Made by a program: the position numbers and the translations under genes. Shown piece after piece: positions 26,639-35,071 of a stretch of DNA of 64,000 bases. Below the pieces are notes generated by a model that worked only from the letters and a program-made list of their open reading frames with translations, ran no database searches and was not told the DNA's origin. Each line of letters opens with the position of its first letter. Positions within the stretch are counted from its first letter, which is position 1. This DNA comes from Flavobacteriaceae bacterium (lineage in GTDB: Bacteria > Bacteroidota > Bacteroidia > Flavobacteriales > Flavobacteriaceae), in the NCBI GenBank assembly GCA_947456815.1, contig CANGTL010000003.1, positions 30,158-94,157 on the forward strand. Reading direction: 5' to 3'.

Positions 26639-29029
26639 ATGAAAAGAACTATTAAAAAAGTTGCAGTAATTGGTTCCGGAATCATGGGCTCTGGAATTGC
26701 CTGCCATTTTGCTAATATTGGTGTTGAAGTACTTCTCCTAGATATTATTCCTCGAGAACTTACTGAAACCGAAACAAAAAAAGGATTGACTTTAGATGAC
26801 AAAATGGTCCGAAATCGTATTGTCAACGATCATCTAACCAACGCGTTAAAATCGAAACCCTCTCCTATTTATCATCAGAAATTCGCAAGTCGAATTAAGA
26901 CTGGCAACACCACAGATGATCTCGCTCTAATTGCTACAGCCGATTGGATCATCGAAGTTGTGGTTGAACGATTAGACATCAAAAAATCTGTTTTTGAACA
27001 GATTGAAAAATACAGAAAACCAGGGACATTAGTAACGTCAAACACTTCTGGTATTCCGATTCAATATATGAGTGAAGGAAGAAGTGAAGATTTTCAAAAG
27101 CACTTCTGCGGCACACACTTTTTCAATCCAGCGCGCTACTTGAAATTATTTGAAATTATACCTGGACCGCAAACTTCAAATGAGGTACTCGAATTTCTAA
27201 CCAACTACGGCTCGCAGTTCTTGGGTAAAACTTCGGTAGTTGCCAAAGACACACCCGCATTTATTGGCAATCGAATCGGAATATTCGGCATTCAAAGCCT
27301 TTTTCATTTGGTAAAAGAAATGGGATTAACAATCGAGGAAGTCGACAAATTAACCGGTCCAGTAATTGGTCGTCCAAAATCTGCAACCTTCCGAACAGTA
27401 GATGTAGTAGGTTTGGATACGTTGGTTCATGTGGCGAACGGAATTTATGACAATTGCCCGAATGATGAAGCGCATGAACTTTTCAAAATGCCAGATTTCA
27501 TAACCAAAATGATGGGCAACAATTGGCTGGGAAGCAAAACCAATCAAGGATTTTATAAAAAAGTCGACAAAGATATCTTGTCTCTAGATTTAAATACACT
27601 CGAATATAGACCGGCGAAGAAAGCAGCATTTGCCACCTTAGAATTAACCAAAACCATCGACAAACCAATCGATCGCTTTAAAGTACTTGTAAAAGGAAAG
27701 GATAAAGCGGGTGAATTTTATAGAAAAAGTTTTGCAGGAATGTTTGCCTATGTGTCGAATAGAATTCCAGAAATAGCAGACGATTTATACAAAATTGACG
27801 ACGCTATGAAAGCTGGTTTCGGTTGGGAAAACGGACCATTCGAAATCTGGGATGCCATTGGAGTTACCCAAGGAATCGAAATCATGAAGGCTGAAAACTT
27901 AGCACCGGCAGCTTGGGTGTCTGATATGTTAGCTTCCGGAAATTCGAGTTTCTACACGATTAAAGAAGGTGCAACTTATTGCTATTCCACCGCAACAAAA
28001 TCACAAGTAAAAGTGCTGGGGCAAGATGCCTTTATCATTTTGGATAACATCAGAGAAACCAAAAAAGTATGGAGCAATAGCGGCGCAATAATTCAAGATC
28101 TCGGCGATGGTATTTTAAATCTTGAATTCCGATCGAAAATGAACACGATTGGCGGTGATGTTTTACAAGGCATCAACAAAGCCATTGACCTTGCAGAAAA
28201 AGAATACAAAGGATTGGTCATCGGAAATCAAGCCGCCAATTTTACCGTTGGTGCCAACATCGGAATGATCTTTATGATGGCAGTTGAACAAGAATACGAT
28301 GAATTGAACATGGCCATCAAAATGTTTCAAGACACCATGATGCGCGTGCGTTATTCGAGTATTCCGGTAATTGTAGCACCACATGGAATGACTTTGGGTG
28401 GCGGATGTGAAATGAGTATACATGCAGACAAAGTGGTCGCTGCAGCAGAATCGTATATCGGATTGGTTGAATTTGGCGTCGGTGTGATTCCGGGTGGCGG
28501 TGGATCCAAAGAAATGGCATTACGTGCCTCGGATTTATTTCGAAAAAACGATGTCGAATTGAATGTGCTACAAGAATACTTCCTAACAGTTGCGATGGCA
28601 AAAGTATCCACTTCCGCCTATGAAGCATTCGATTTAGGCATTTTACAACACGGAAAAGATATCGTCGTGGTCAACAAAGATCGCCAAATTGCGGAAGCAA
28701 AGAAACACGCGCTACTCATGGCCGAAGCGGGTTATACCCAACCTATTCGTAGAACGGATGTAAAAGTCTTAGGAAAACAAGCATTAGGAATGTTCTTAGT
28801 TGGAACCAATCAAATGGTTGCGGGAAAATACATCTCTGATCACGACTTGAAAATTGCCAATAAACTAGCTTACGTTATGGCAGGCGGTGATTTATCTGAG
28901 TCCACTTTGGTATCTGAACAATACTTATTAGATATCGAACGTGAAGCCTTCTTATCGCTTTGCACGGAAAGAAAAACGTTGGAACGAATTCAATTTATGT
29001 TAACAAAGGGAAAACCGTTGAGAAATTAG
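26639..29029 (+). CDS. 3-hydroxyacyl-CoA dehydrogenase / enoyl-CoA hydratase (FadB/FadN-like)
   Basis: A 796-residue two-enzyme protein of beta-oxidation in the FadN order, dehydrogenase first. The N-terminal Rossmann motif VIGSGIMGSGIA (10-21) binds NAD; the catalytic His is in CGTHFFNPARY. The dehydrogenase C-terminal domains follow (DTPAFIGNRIG, GRPKSATFRTVDVVGLDTLVHV). The C-terminal crotonase domain has VIGNQAANFTVGANIGM, the oxyanion-hole GMTLGGGCEM and EFGVGVIPGGGGSKEM. It acts on enoyl- and hydroxyacyl-CoA in the cytoplasm. Between it and the thiolase gene is an 89-base region made of a heptamer hairpin element. Confidence 0.92.
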   Translation: MKRTIKKVAVIGSGIMGSGIACHFANIGVEVLLLDIIPRELTETETKKGLTLDDKMVRNRIVNDHLTNALKSKPSPIYHQKFASRIKTGNTTDDLALIATADWIIEVVVERLDIKKSVFEQIEKYRKPGTLVTSNTSGIPIQYMSEGRSEDFQKHFCGTHFFNPARYLKLFEIIPGPQTSNEVLEFLTNYGSQFLGKTSVVAKDTPAFIGNRIGIFGIQSLFHLVKEMGLTIEEVDKLTGPVIGRPKSATFRTVDVVGLDTLVHVANGIYDNCPNDEAHELFKMPDFITKMMGNNWLGSKTNQGFYKKVDKDILSLDLNTLEYRPAKKAAFATLELTKTIDKPIDRFKVLVKGKDKAGEFYRKSFAGMFAYVSNRIPEIADDLYKIDDAMKAGFGWENGPFEIWDAIGVTQGIEIMKAENLAPAAWVSDMLASGNSSFYTIKEGATYCYSTATKSQVKVLGQDAFIILDNIRETKKVWSNSGAIIQDLGDGILNLEFRSKMNTIGGDVLQGINKAIDLAEKEYKGLVIGNQAANFTVGANIGMIFMMAVEQEYDELNMAIKMFQDTMMRVRYSSIPVIVAPHGMTLGGGCEMSIHADKVVAAAESYIGLVEFGVGVIPGGGGSKEMALRASDLFRKNDVELNVLQEYFLTVAMAKVSTSAYEAFDLGILQHGKDIVVVNKDRQIAEAKKHALLMAEAGYTQPIRRTDVKVLGKQALGMFLVGTNQMVAGKYISDHDLKIANKLAYVMAGGDLSESTLVSEQYLLDIEREAFLSLCTERKTLERIQFMLTKGKPLRN

Positions 29030-29030
29030 A

Positions 29031-29105
29031 TAATAGATAATAGACGAAGAGATAATAGACAGAGTTGAAAAGTCTATCATCTATGATCTCTCTGTCTATA
29101 TTCTC
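29031..29105 (+). repeat. Heptamer-based inverted repeat between fadB-like and thiolase genes
   Basis: Starts as imperfect tandem heptamers (AGATAAT twice, then AGACGAAG, AGATAAT, AGACAGAG). The arm 29049-29064 is complementary at 14 of 16 positions to 29090-29105, including a perfect 10-base core ATAGACAGAG / CTCTGTCTAT; a smaller TAGAC/GTCTA pairing lies inside. It starts two bases after the fadB-like stop and fills most of the gap. Not a classical terminator: no T-run follows. Confidence 0.72.
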
Positions 29106-29118
29106 AAAAAATAAAAAA

Positions 29119-30300
29119 ATGAAAACAGCATACATAGTAAAAGCATACAGAACAGCCGTTGGAAAAGCGCCAAAAGGTGTTTTTCGATTCAAACGACCTG
29201 ATGAATTAGCAGCGGAAACCATTCATTTTATGATGAATGAATTACCTGACTTCGATAAGAAAAGAATTGACGATGTCATGGTAGGAAACGCTATGCCCGA
29301 AGCAGAACAAGGATTAAATGTTGGACGATTAATTTCATTAATGGGATTAAAAGTAACTGATGTTCCTGGTGTCACCGTCAACCGATATTGCGCCTCCGGA
29401 TTGGAAACCATCGGAATGGCAACGGCAAAAATTCAAGCCGGAATGGCAGACTGCATCATTGCAGGTGGCGCCGAAAGCATGAGTTTTATTCCAATGGGCG
29501 GTTACAAACCAACCCCTGACTATTCGGTAGCGAAAGAAGGACATGAAGATTACTATTGGGGCATGGGATTAACCGCAGAAGCTGTTGCAAAACAATTTAA
29601 TATATCGCGTGAAGATCAAGATGCTTTTGCTTTCAAGTCGCATCAAAAAGCACTAAAAGCGCAGGCAGAAGGAAAATTCGATAAGCAAATTGTGCCCATT
29701 ACCGTAGAGCAAACATTCATCAATGAAACTGGAAAAAAAGAAACCAAATCATATACGGTCAATAAAGACGAGGGTCCACGTACCGACACCAATATCGCCG
29801 CCCTTGGCAATCTAAAACCTGTATTTGCAGCAGACGGAAGTGTTACCGCTGGAAACTCTTCACAAATGAGTGATGGCGCTGCTTTCGTATTGATTATGAG
29901 TGAAGCCATGGTCAAAGAACTTAGCCTCACTCCAATCGCACGTTTGGTCAATTTTGCTTCTGCTGGTGTTGAACCCAGAATCATGGGAATTGGCCCTGTG
30001 CAAGCGATTCCGAAAGCACTAAAACAAGCTGGATTGCAATTGAAAGACATCGATTTGATTGAACTCAACGAAGCATTTGCCTCTCAATCTTTGGCAGTAA
30101 TTAGAGAATTAGGATTGAATCCGGATATCGTAAACGTCAATGGCGGCGCTATTGCTTTAGGTCATCCGTTAGGTTGCACCGGTGCGAAACTTTCCGTTCA
30201 ATTATTTGATGAGATGAAACGCAGAGGTAATAAATATGGAATCGTCTCTATGTGCGTGGGAACTGGACAAGGAAGCGCGGGGATATATGAGTTGATGTAG
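29119..30300 (+). CDS. fadA: Acetyl-CoA acyltransferase (3-ketoacyl-CoA thiolase)
   Basis: A 393-residue thiolase completing each beta-oxidation round by cleaving 3-ketoacyl-CoA with CoA. Catalytic residues: nucleophile C91 (NRYCASGLE), H349 (GHPLGCTGAK) and C379 (SMCVGTGQGSAG). The start ATG 29119 is preferred over one at 29065, which lies inside the repeat element and would add an 18-residue non-conserved leader; MKTAYIVKAYRTAVGKAPKG is the normal thiolase N-terminus. It is followed by a heptamer array and an IVP-family gene before the acyl-CoA dehydrogenase. Confidence 0.94.
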   Translation: MKTAYIVKAYRTAVGKAPKGVFRFKRPDELAAETIHFMMNELPDFDKKRIDDVMVGNAMPEAEQGLNVGRLISLMGLKVTDVPGVTVNRYCASGLETIGMATAKIQAGMADCIIAGGAESMSFIPMGGYKPTPDYSVAKEGHEDYYWGMGLTAEAVAKQFNISREDQDAFAFKSHQKALKAQAEGKFDKQIVPITVEQTFINETGKKETKSYTVNKDEGPRTDTNIAALGNLKPVFAADGSVTAGNSSQMSDGAAFVLIMSEAMVKELSLTPIARLVNFASAGVEPRIMGIGPVQAIPKALKQAGLQLKDIDLIELNEAFASQSLAVIRELGLNPDIVNVNGGAIALGHPLGCTGAKLSVQLFDEMKRRGNKYGIVSMCVGTGQGSAGIYELM

Positions 30301-30312
30301 AAAAATTGAATT

Positions 30313-30361
30313 GAGTCAAGAGTCAAGAGCCAAGAGCCAAGAGTCAAGAGTCAAGAGTCAG
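30313..30361 (+). repeat. AGTCAAG heptamer tandem array
   Basis: Seven direct 7-base units, GAGTCAA x2, GAGCCAA x2, GAGTCAA x2, then GAGTCAG, beginning 12 bases after the thiolase stop. The units differ only C/T at the fourth base. No spacers, so not CRISPR. Confidence 0.9.
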
Positions 30362-30767
30362 GATTAAAAAAATAAATATAAGCCAACAATTAAAAATTAT
30401 ACTATGCGCCACAACTTTAAGAATCTAAAAATATGGAATTTGTCTATGGAAATCACATCAGACATTCATAAAATAGCATTGACATTTCCCAAGTATGAAA
30501 CCTATGGATTAGTTAGTCAAATGAATAGATGTTCAGTATCAATGCCATCAAATATTGCCGAAGGCTCAAATAGAACTAAAAGACATTTTGAATATTATTT
30601 GAATATAAGTTTGGGTTCTTCATTTGAACTACAAACACAACTATTAATAGCTCGGCAAAATGACTATTTAACCGAAGAAAAAACAATTGAACTTGAAAAT
30701 AAAATAATTGAATTTCAAAAGATGACCACTGGTTTTATAGACAAGTTAAATCTTGGTTCTTGATTCT
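30319..30767 (+). repeat. IVP-gene element bounded by complementary repeats
   Basis: Bases 30319-30335 (from the heptamer array) and 30751-30767 are complementary over 17 positions with only two G-U wobbles in RNA. They enclose about 415 nucleotides holding nearly all of the IVP-family gene; its stop codon (30761-30763) lies inside the right arm. The arrangement recalls rRNA intervening sequences, where such a stem is cut by RNase III. Element status and cutting are inference. Confidence 0.6.
30404..30763 (+). CDS. Four-helix bundle protein, 23S rRNA intervening-sequence protein (IVP) family
   Basis: A 119-residue helical protein. The family pattern is clear: FKNLKIWNLSMEITSDIHKIALTFPKYETYGLVSQMNRCSVSMPSNIAEGSNR, then KRHFEYYLNISLGSSFELQTQL and a last amphipathic helix. 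IVP proteins form homopentameric four-helix bundles, are known from intervening sequences in 23S rRNA genes of Leptospira and Coxiella, and are related to Avd of diversity-generating retroelements; their molecular job is unsettled, with RNA binding likely given the basic surface. Here the gene lies between thiolase and acyl-CoA dehydrogenase genes, inside an inverted repeat. No reverse transcriptase is nearby. Confidence 0.9.
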   Translation: MRHNFKNLKIWNLSMEITSDIHKIALTFPKYETYGLVSQMNRCSVSMPSNIAEGSNRTKRHFEYYLNISLGSSFELQTQLLIARQNDYLTEEKTIELENKIIEFQKMTTGFIDKLNLGS

Positions 30768-30797
30768 AACATCTTTTATCTAAAAAAAACAAAAAAA

Positions 30798-32588
30798 ATG
30801 AGCGATAAAACAAGAGGTGGACAATTCCTCGTAAAAGAAACCCCATGTGAAGACATTTTCACACCGGAAGATTTTAATGAAGAACAATTGATGATGCGCG
30901 ACTCCGTAAAAGAGTTTGTCGACAAAGAAATTTGGCCCAACAAAGATCGTTTCGAAAAGAAAGATTACGCGTTTACCGAGCAAAGCATGAAGAAAGCCGG
31001 CGATTTAGGATTTCTAAGCGTCGCCGTTCCTGAAGCCTATGGCGGTATGGGAATGGGATTCGTCAACACGTGTTTGGTCTGCGATTATATTTCAGGCGCA
31101 ACTGGTTCATTTTCTACCGCATTTGGTGCGCATACTGGGATCGGAACCATGCCAATAACACTCTACGGAACCGAAGCCCAAAAACAAAAATATGTTCCTA
31201 AATTAGCCACAGGCGAATGGTTCGGAGCGTATTGTTTGACTGAACCAGGTGCTGGATCTGACGCCAATTCCGGAAAAACAAAAGCAGTTTTATCGGAAGA
31301 TGGAACGCACTACAAAATCACCGGACAAAAAATGTGGATTTCTAATGCTGGATTCTGTTCATTATTTATTGTTTTCGCTAGAATAGAAGACGACAAAAAC
31401 ATCACAGGTTTTATTGTTGAAAATGAATCAAGTAATGGAATTTCGATGAATGAAGAAGAGCACAAACTTGGTATTCGCGCGTCATCAACTAGACAAGTAT
31501 TTTTTAATGAAACCAAAGTTCCGGTAGAGAATATGCTTTCTGAACGTGGAAATGGCTTCAAAATCGCGATGAACGCCTTGAATGTAGGCCGTATCAAATT
31601 AGCTGCTGCATGTTTAGACGCACAACGAAGAGTGACTTCTGGAGCTGTAAAATATGCAAATGAAAGAATGCAATTCAATACCGCCATCGCACAATTTGGC
31701 GCTATTCGATACAAATTAGCGGAAATGGCAACAAGCTGTTATGCAGGTGAAAGTGCTACTTATCGCGCGGCTAAAGACATTGAAGATCGCATTCAAATTC
31801 GAGAAAGCGATGGAAGTTCTCATCAAGAAGCGGAATTAAAAGGAGTTGAAGAATACGCTATCGAATGTTCTATCTTAAAGGTTGCGGTTTCGGAAGATGT
31901 TCAAAATTGCGCTGATGAAGGAATTCAAATTTTCGGCGGTATGGGATTTTCAGAAGACACGCCTATGGAAAGCGCTTGGCGTGATGCCCGTATTTCAAGA
32001 ATATACGAAGGCACGAACGAAATCAATCGAATGTTGTCCGTTGGGATGTTAATCAAAAAAGCCTTCAAAGGTCATGTTGATTTATTGGGTCCAGCCACAA
32101 AAGTGCAGGAAGAATTAATGGGAATTCCTTCGTTCGATACGCCTGATTATTCCGAATTGTTTGCCGAAGAGAAAGAAATGATTGGCAAATTGAAAAAAGC
32201 ATTTTTGATGGTAGCAGGCGGTGCGGTTCAAAAATACGGACCAGAATTAGATGGACATCAGCAACTTCTCATGGCGGCAGCGGATATCTTGATTGAAATT
32301 TATATGGCAGAATCGACGCTGCTTCGAACCGAAAAACTGGCCAAGAATAAAGGGGAAGCCAATGCCAAAGAACAAATTGCCATGGCAAAATTGTACTTAT
32401 ACAAAGCAGTTGATATCGTAACCCAAAAAGGAAAAGAAAGCATTATATCCTTCGCAGAAGGCGACGAACAACGGATGATGTTAATGGGATTACGTCGATT
32501 TACAAAATACACCAACATGCCCAATATCGTAGGATTACGCGAAACCATCACGACAAAGTTGGTGGCTGAAAACGAATATTGTTTTTAA
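30798..32588 (+). CDS. Acyl-CoA dehydrogenase (FadE-type)
   Basis: A 596-residue flavoprotein that introduces the first double bond in acyl-CoA. Visible: the N-terminal helical domain with LMMRDSVKEFVDKEIWP, the FAD/substrate region YCLTEPGAGSDANSGKTKA, KMWISNAGFCSLFIVFARI, the helical domain with GVEEYAIECS and the FAD-contact IYEGTNEINRM, plus a C-terminal extra helical domain found in longer (VLCAD/ACAD9-like) members. Start chosen at ATG 30798 (MSDKTRGGQFLVKETPCEDIF) because the earlier possible start at 30753 overlaps the IVP gene. Last gene of the operon, with a terminator 24 bases on. Confidence 0.93.
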   Translation: MSDKTRGGQFLVKETPCEDIFTPEDFNEEQLMMRDSVKEFVDKEIWPNKDRFEKKDYAFTEQSMKKAGDLGFLSVAVPEAYGGMGMGFVNTCLVCDYISGATGSFSTAFGAHTGIGTMPITLYGTEAQKQKYVPKLATGEWFGAYCLTEPGAGSDANSGKTKAVLSEDGTHYKITGQKMWISNAGFCSLFIVFARIEDDKNITGFIVENESSNGISMNEEEHKLGIRASSTRQVFFNETKVPVENMLSERGNGFKIAMNALNVGRIKLAAACLDAQRRVTSGAVKYANERMQFNTAIAQFGAIRYKLAEMATSCYAGESATYRAAKDIEDRIQIRESDGSSHQEAELKGVEEYAIECSILKVAVSEDVQNCADEGIQIFGGMGFSEDTPMESAWRDARISRIYEGTNEINRMLSVGMLIKKAFKGHVDLLGPATKVQEELMGIPSFDTPDYSELFAEEKEMIGKLKKAFLMVAGGAVQKYGPELDGHQQLLMAAADILIEIYMAESTLLRTEKLAKNKGEANAKEQIAMAKLYLYKAVDIVTQKGKESIISFAEGDEQRMMLMGLRRFTKYTNMPNIVGLRETITTKLVAENEYCF

Positions 32589-32611
32589 GAAAACTGTTGA
32601 AATGAATGTTG

Positions 32612-32648
32612 AAAAACCGTTACTGTTTTACCGCAGAACGGTTTTTTT
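32612..32648 (+). terminator. Terminator of the fad operon
   Basis: Stem AAAAACCGTT / AACGGTTTTT extended inside by CTG/CAG, followed by T residues; ends the MarR-to-acyl-CoA-dehydrogenase transcript. Confidence 0.85.
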
Positions 32649-32688
32649 ATTTGTCCTAAACGAGTATTTTAGTAAAAAATAATACAAC

Positions 32689-33213
32689 ATGAAATTACTT
32701 GGAATTGGTTCTAGAATAAATCACGCCGAATACGGGAAAGGCGTTATCACGAACGTATCTTCAACAGAATATTGGGTAACCTTTATTGAAAATGGATTAG
32801 AAACGATCGACATCGATAGTGAATTCGAGGTGATTGCCGCGGCCGAAAACGAAGTTGACACCGTTAGTTTTTACGATGTTGAACAAAGTCTTTTATCGAT
32901 ATTGAAAAAATGGAATGGACTTGGTGAACCTGTTGCAATTGGTGACAAATGGAAAGGTGGCAAAATGATTCTCGAACCCGGACAAGCTGGATTAGCGGCG
33001 AAAGACGTTCCGATTGATGTTTTCTTCCATAAAATTGTAATGCTACGCGACCGATTGCGAGTGATGGAGCAAAAAATCAACGCGAGCAATTTAGAAGAAA
33101 TTGAAAAAGTAGAATTGCAACAATACATTACCAGAATCTACGGCAGTTTGACCACTTTCAATGTTTTGTTCAAGTCGCCGAACGATTACTTCGTAGGAGA
33201 AAAAAGCAAGTAG
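32689..33213 (+). CDS. Conserved hypothetical protein with N-terminal SH3/Tudor-like segment
   Basis: A 174-residue cytoplasmic protein. Residues 5-50 (IGSRINHAEYGKGVITNVSSTEYWVTFIENGLETIDI) have the GxRVxHxxYGxGxV pattern of small KOW/Tudor/CarD-like beta barrels that occur in UvrD tails and nucleic-acid-linked proteins. Residues 110-165 are helical (IVMLRDRLRVMEQKINASNLEEIEKVELQQYITRIYGSL). The full protein is not a family I can name. It sits just after the fad operon terminator and is probably transcribed alone. Confidence 0.7.
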   Translation: MKLLGIGSRINHAEYGKGVITNVSSTEYWVTFIENGLETIDIDSEFEVIAAAENEVDTVSFYDVEQSLLSILKKWNGLGEPVAIGDKWKGGKMILEPGQAGLAAKDVPIDVFFHKIVMLRDRLRVMEQKINASNLEEIEKVELQQYITRIYGSLTTFNVLFKSPNDYFVGEKSK

Positions 33214-33285
33214 TTTTAAGCTAAATTTAATGTGTACGACCGCTTTTAAATCGTAACTTTAAAGTTCATTTAAAAATTCCTTCTC

Positions 33286-33813
33286 ATGAAAAAAATAGCG
33301 CTCTCGATGATTGCCATTACAGCTTTGCTCATCAATTGTAAATCCAATAGCAATGCAAGCGACAGCAAAAAATTAGACATTGCATTCGAATCAAAAAGCA
33401 ATAGTACTGTGACTGGAACAGCTTCATTCATAGAGAAAAACGGCCAAGTCACTTTTGTTGCTAAAATCGCTGGATTGAAACCCGGAGAACACGCTATTCA
33501 CATTCATGAAAAATCAGATTGCTCTGCTGCTGATGGAAGTTCAGCCGGAGGACATTGGAATCCAACTTTCAAAAAACATGGCAAATGGGGTGTTGGCGAA
33601 TACCATAAAGGTGATATTGGCAACTTTACTGCGGATGAAAAAGGAAATGGAACCATTTCGTTAACCACAGACGAATGGTGCATCGGTTGTGGCGATCCTG
33701 CGAAAGACATCATGGGCAAAGGATTGATTGTACATGCTGGCACGGACGACTTCACAACACAACCAACTGGAAATGCTGGTGCAAGGGTGGCGTGTTCAGC
33801 AATTATAAAATAA
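33286..33813 (+). CDS. sodC: Superoxide dismutase [Cu-Zn], lipoprotein
   Basis: A 175-residue envelope SodC that turns superoxide into oxygen and hydrogen peroxide. The lipoprotein signal ends at LIN-C18. Copper and zinc ligands are complete: H72 and H74 (IHIHE), H90 (GGHWNP), H98, H107, D110 and H150 (LIVHAG); the structural disulfide is C79-C170. The active-site Arg is in GARVACS. Anchoring in the envelope would protect against external superoxide. Its genome neighbour 33872 is unrelated in sequence. Confidence 0.95.
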   Translation: MKKIALSMIAITALLINCKSNSNASDSKKLDIAFESKSNSTVTGTASFIEKNGQVTFVAKIAGLKPGEHAIHIHEKSDCSAADGSSAGGHWNPTFKKHGKWGVGEYHKGDIGNFTADEKGNGTISLTTDEWCIGCGDPAKDIMGKGLIVHAGTDDFTTQPTGNAGARVACSAIIK

Positions 33814-33845
33814 TATTCAATTCTTCTTAAATTCTCAAAAAAGCA

Positions 33846-33853
33846 TAGCTTTG
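33846..33853 (+). promoter_or_regulatory. -7 promoter box TAGCTTTG
   Basis: Matches TAnnTTTG, 18 bases before the LETM1-related gene start. No clear -33 TTG. Confidence 0.48.
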
Positions 33854-33871
33854 TAGCTTTAAAGCAAAGCA

Positions 33872-35071
33872 ATGATTAACCCTTCAGTACACGGCTGGAT
33901 TGACAAGTTTTTTATCGAGCAGAAAGTTGCAAAACTTGAAGCGGTAGAAAGCGCGGATTCATTTTATACTGAGATTCGAAAAACGGGTTTCATTTACGGT
34001 CACATCATCGCTTTTGCTTCTCAAAACGGAAAAATTCCAGACGGATGGCTCGACGATGAAGTTTCAAAAGTAGCTTTATTGAGTGGCCTTTATGGTGTTT
34101 TCAATTTGAATTCTGCGGATAAGTCTGCCGATCAATTTCTTCAAAGCGCAGTGGCTTTCTATAACGAGATGAATCCACAAGGATTTAATTTCTTTAAGAA
34201 AGTATTGCCCCATTCGACAGCATCATCAACTTTAGAGAAAATTATTGATGAACGGGTCAAAACGAATGACAATATTATCAGTAAAAATTTCTCTCATATT
34301 GTCACGAATGCTTTATTATTTGTGGATATTCTCGCTTTTCAACATTATCTAAACGAAGGCCATATTCCGGAGAAATACTTAAAGAAGATTGAGGAAACGA
34401 TTGTCAGCATTGTTACTTTGTCATTGCGAACCAAATCTAATAAATCGCAACATGATGATTTATTAATCAAACTATTTGAAGCTTCCGTTCGATATAGTAA
34501 GTTTTCTAAGATCAGCAATCAGAATCTTGAAACGCTAGAACTAACCTATTTTGCTGACAAGTTAGAAAAGTATTATCTCATCGATATTGCTGGTTTAGCA
34601 TTGTGGAGTGATGGAGTAGTTGAAAAAGACGAAGCCTATTTTCTTCACGCTTTGGCAAACACTATGGAGATTGGAGATACTTTCGTCATTGAAAGTATTG
34701 AGGCTACAAATGCTTTTATTTCGAAACATAAAAAAAATATTCCTTACTTCAACTATTCAAATCCCGTTAAGCACTTTTATGATCAAACCACACAATTGGT
34801 TATTACACTAATCAACAGAAATAAGAAAAGGTTGTCGAAAGAAATTTCACAAAGTAAGGAGTTGATGGTGCTGCTCGCCTACTCTACTCAGAGGGATTTG
34901 AATAAAGACGAAAAAAAGAAAGTAAAAAAACAAATCTTAGATATCTGTAAAACCATTCCTTCATTAACCATTTTCTTGATTCCTGGAGGCAGTTTGCTTT
35001 TGCCAATTTTGATCAAATTCATACCGCAATTGCTACCCTCTTCTTTTAATGAAAATCTGGAGGATGAATAG
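33872..35071 (+). CDS. LETM1-related protein
   Basis: A 399-residue, mostly helical protein with no signal peptide. The C-terminal end is the recognisable part: TIPSLTIFLIPGGSLLLPILIKFIPQLLPSSF (about 360-392) matches the LETM1 signature of a hydrophobic Pro/Gly segment ending in LLPS.F. The middle contains a TerB-like acidic helical stretch (LALWSDGVVEKDEAYFLHALANTM). Bacteroidota members of this group have been called LETM1-related biofilm-associated proteins; mitochondrial LETM1 acts in cation exchange, but that does not transfer. Its last 26 bases overlap the convergent LysR gene. Confidence 0.75.
   Translation: MINPSVHGWIDKFFIEQKVAKLEAVESADSFYTEIRKTGFIYGHIIAFASQNGKIPDGWLDDEVSKVALLSGLYGVFNLNSADKSADQFLQSAVAFYNEMNPQGFNFFKKVLPHSTASSTLEKIIDERVKTNDNIISKNFSHIVTNALLFVDILAFQHYLNEGHIPEKYLKKIEETIVSIVTLSLRTKSNKSQHDDLLIKLFEASVRYSKFSKISNQNLETLELTYFADKLEKYYLIDIAGLALWSDGVVEKDEAYFLHALANTMEIGDTFVIESIEATNAFISKHKKNIPYFNYSNPVKHFYDQTTQLVITLINRNKKRLSKEISQSKELMVLLAYSTQRDLNKDEKKKVKKQILDICKTIPSLTIFLIPGGSLLLPILIKFIPQLLPSSFNENLEDE

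Noticed and set aside
28163-28628. Minus-strand reading frames inside the fadB-like gene
   Set aside because: They are antisense shadows of a conserved coding region and have His/Cys-rich nonsense composition.
30313-30361. Heptamer array as a CRISPR array
   Set aside because: Units are only 7 bases, directly joined with no spacers, and there are no cas genes in the window.
30404-30763. IVP-family gene as the Avd of a diversity-generating retroelement
   Set aside because: No reverse transcriptase, template repeat or variable-repeat gene was found in the window; the protein alone does not make such an element.
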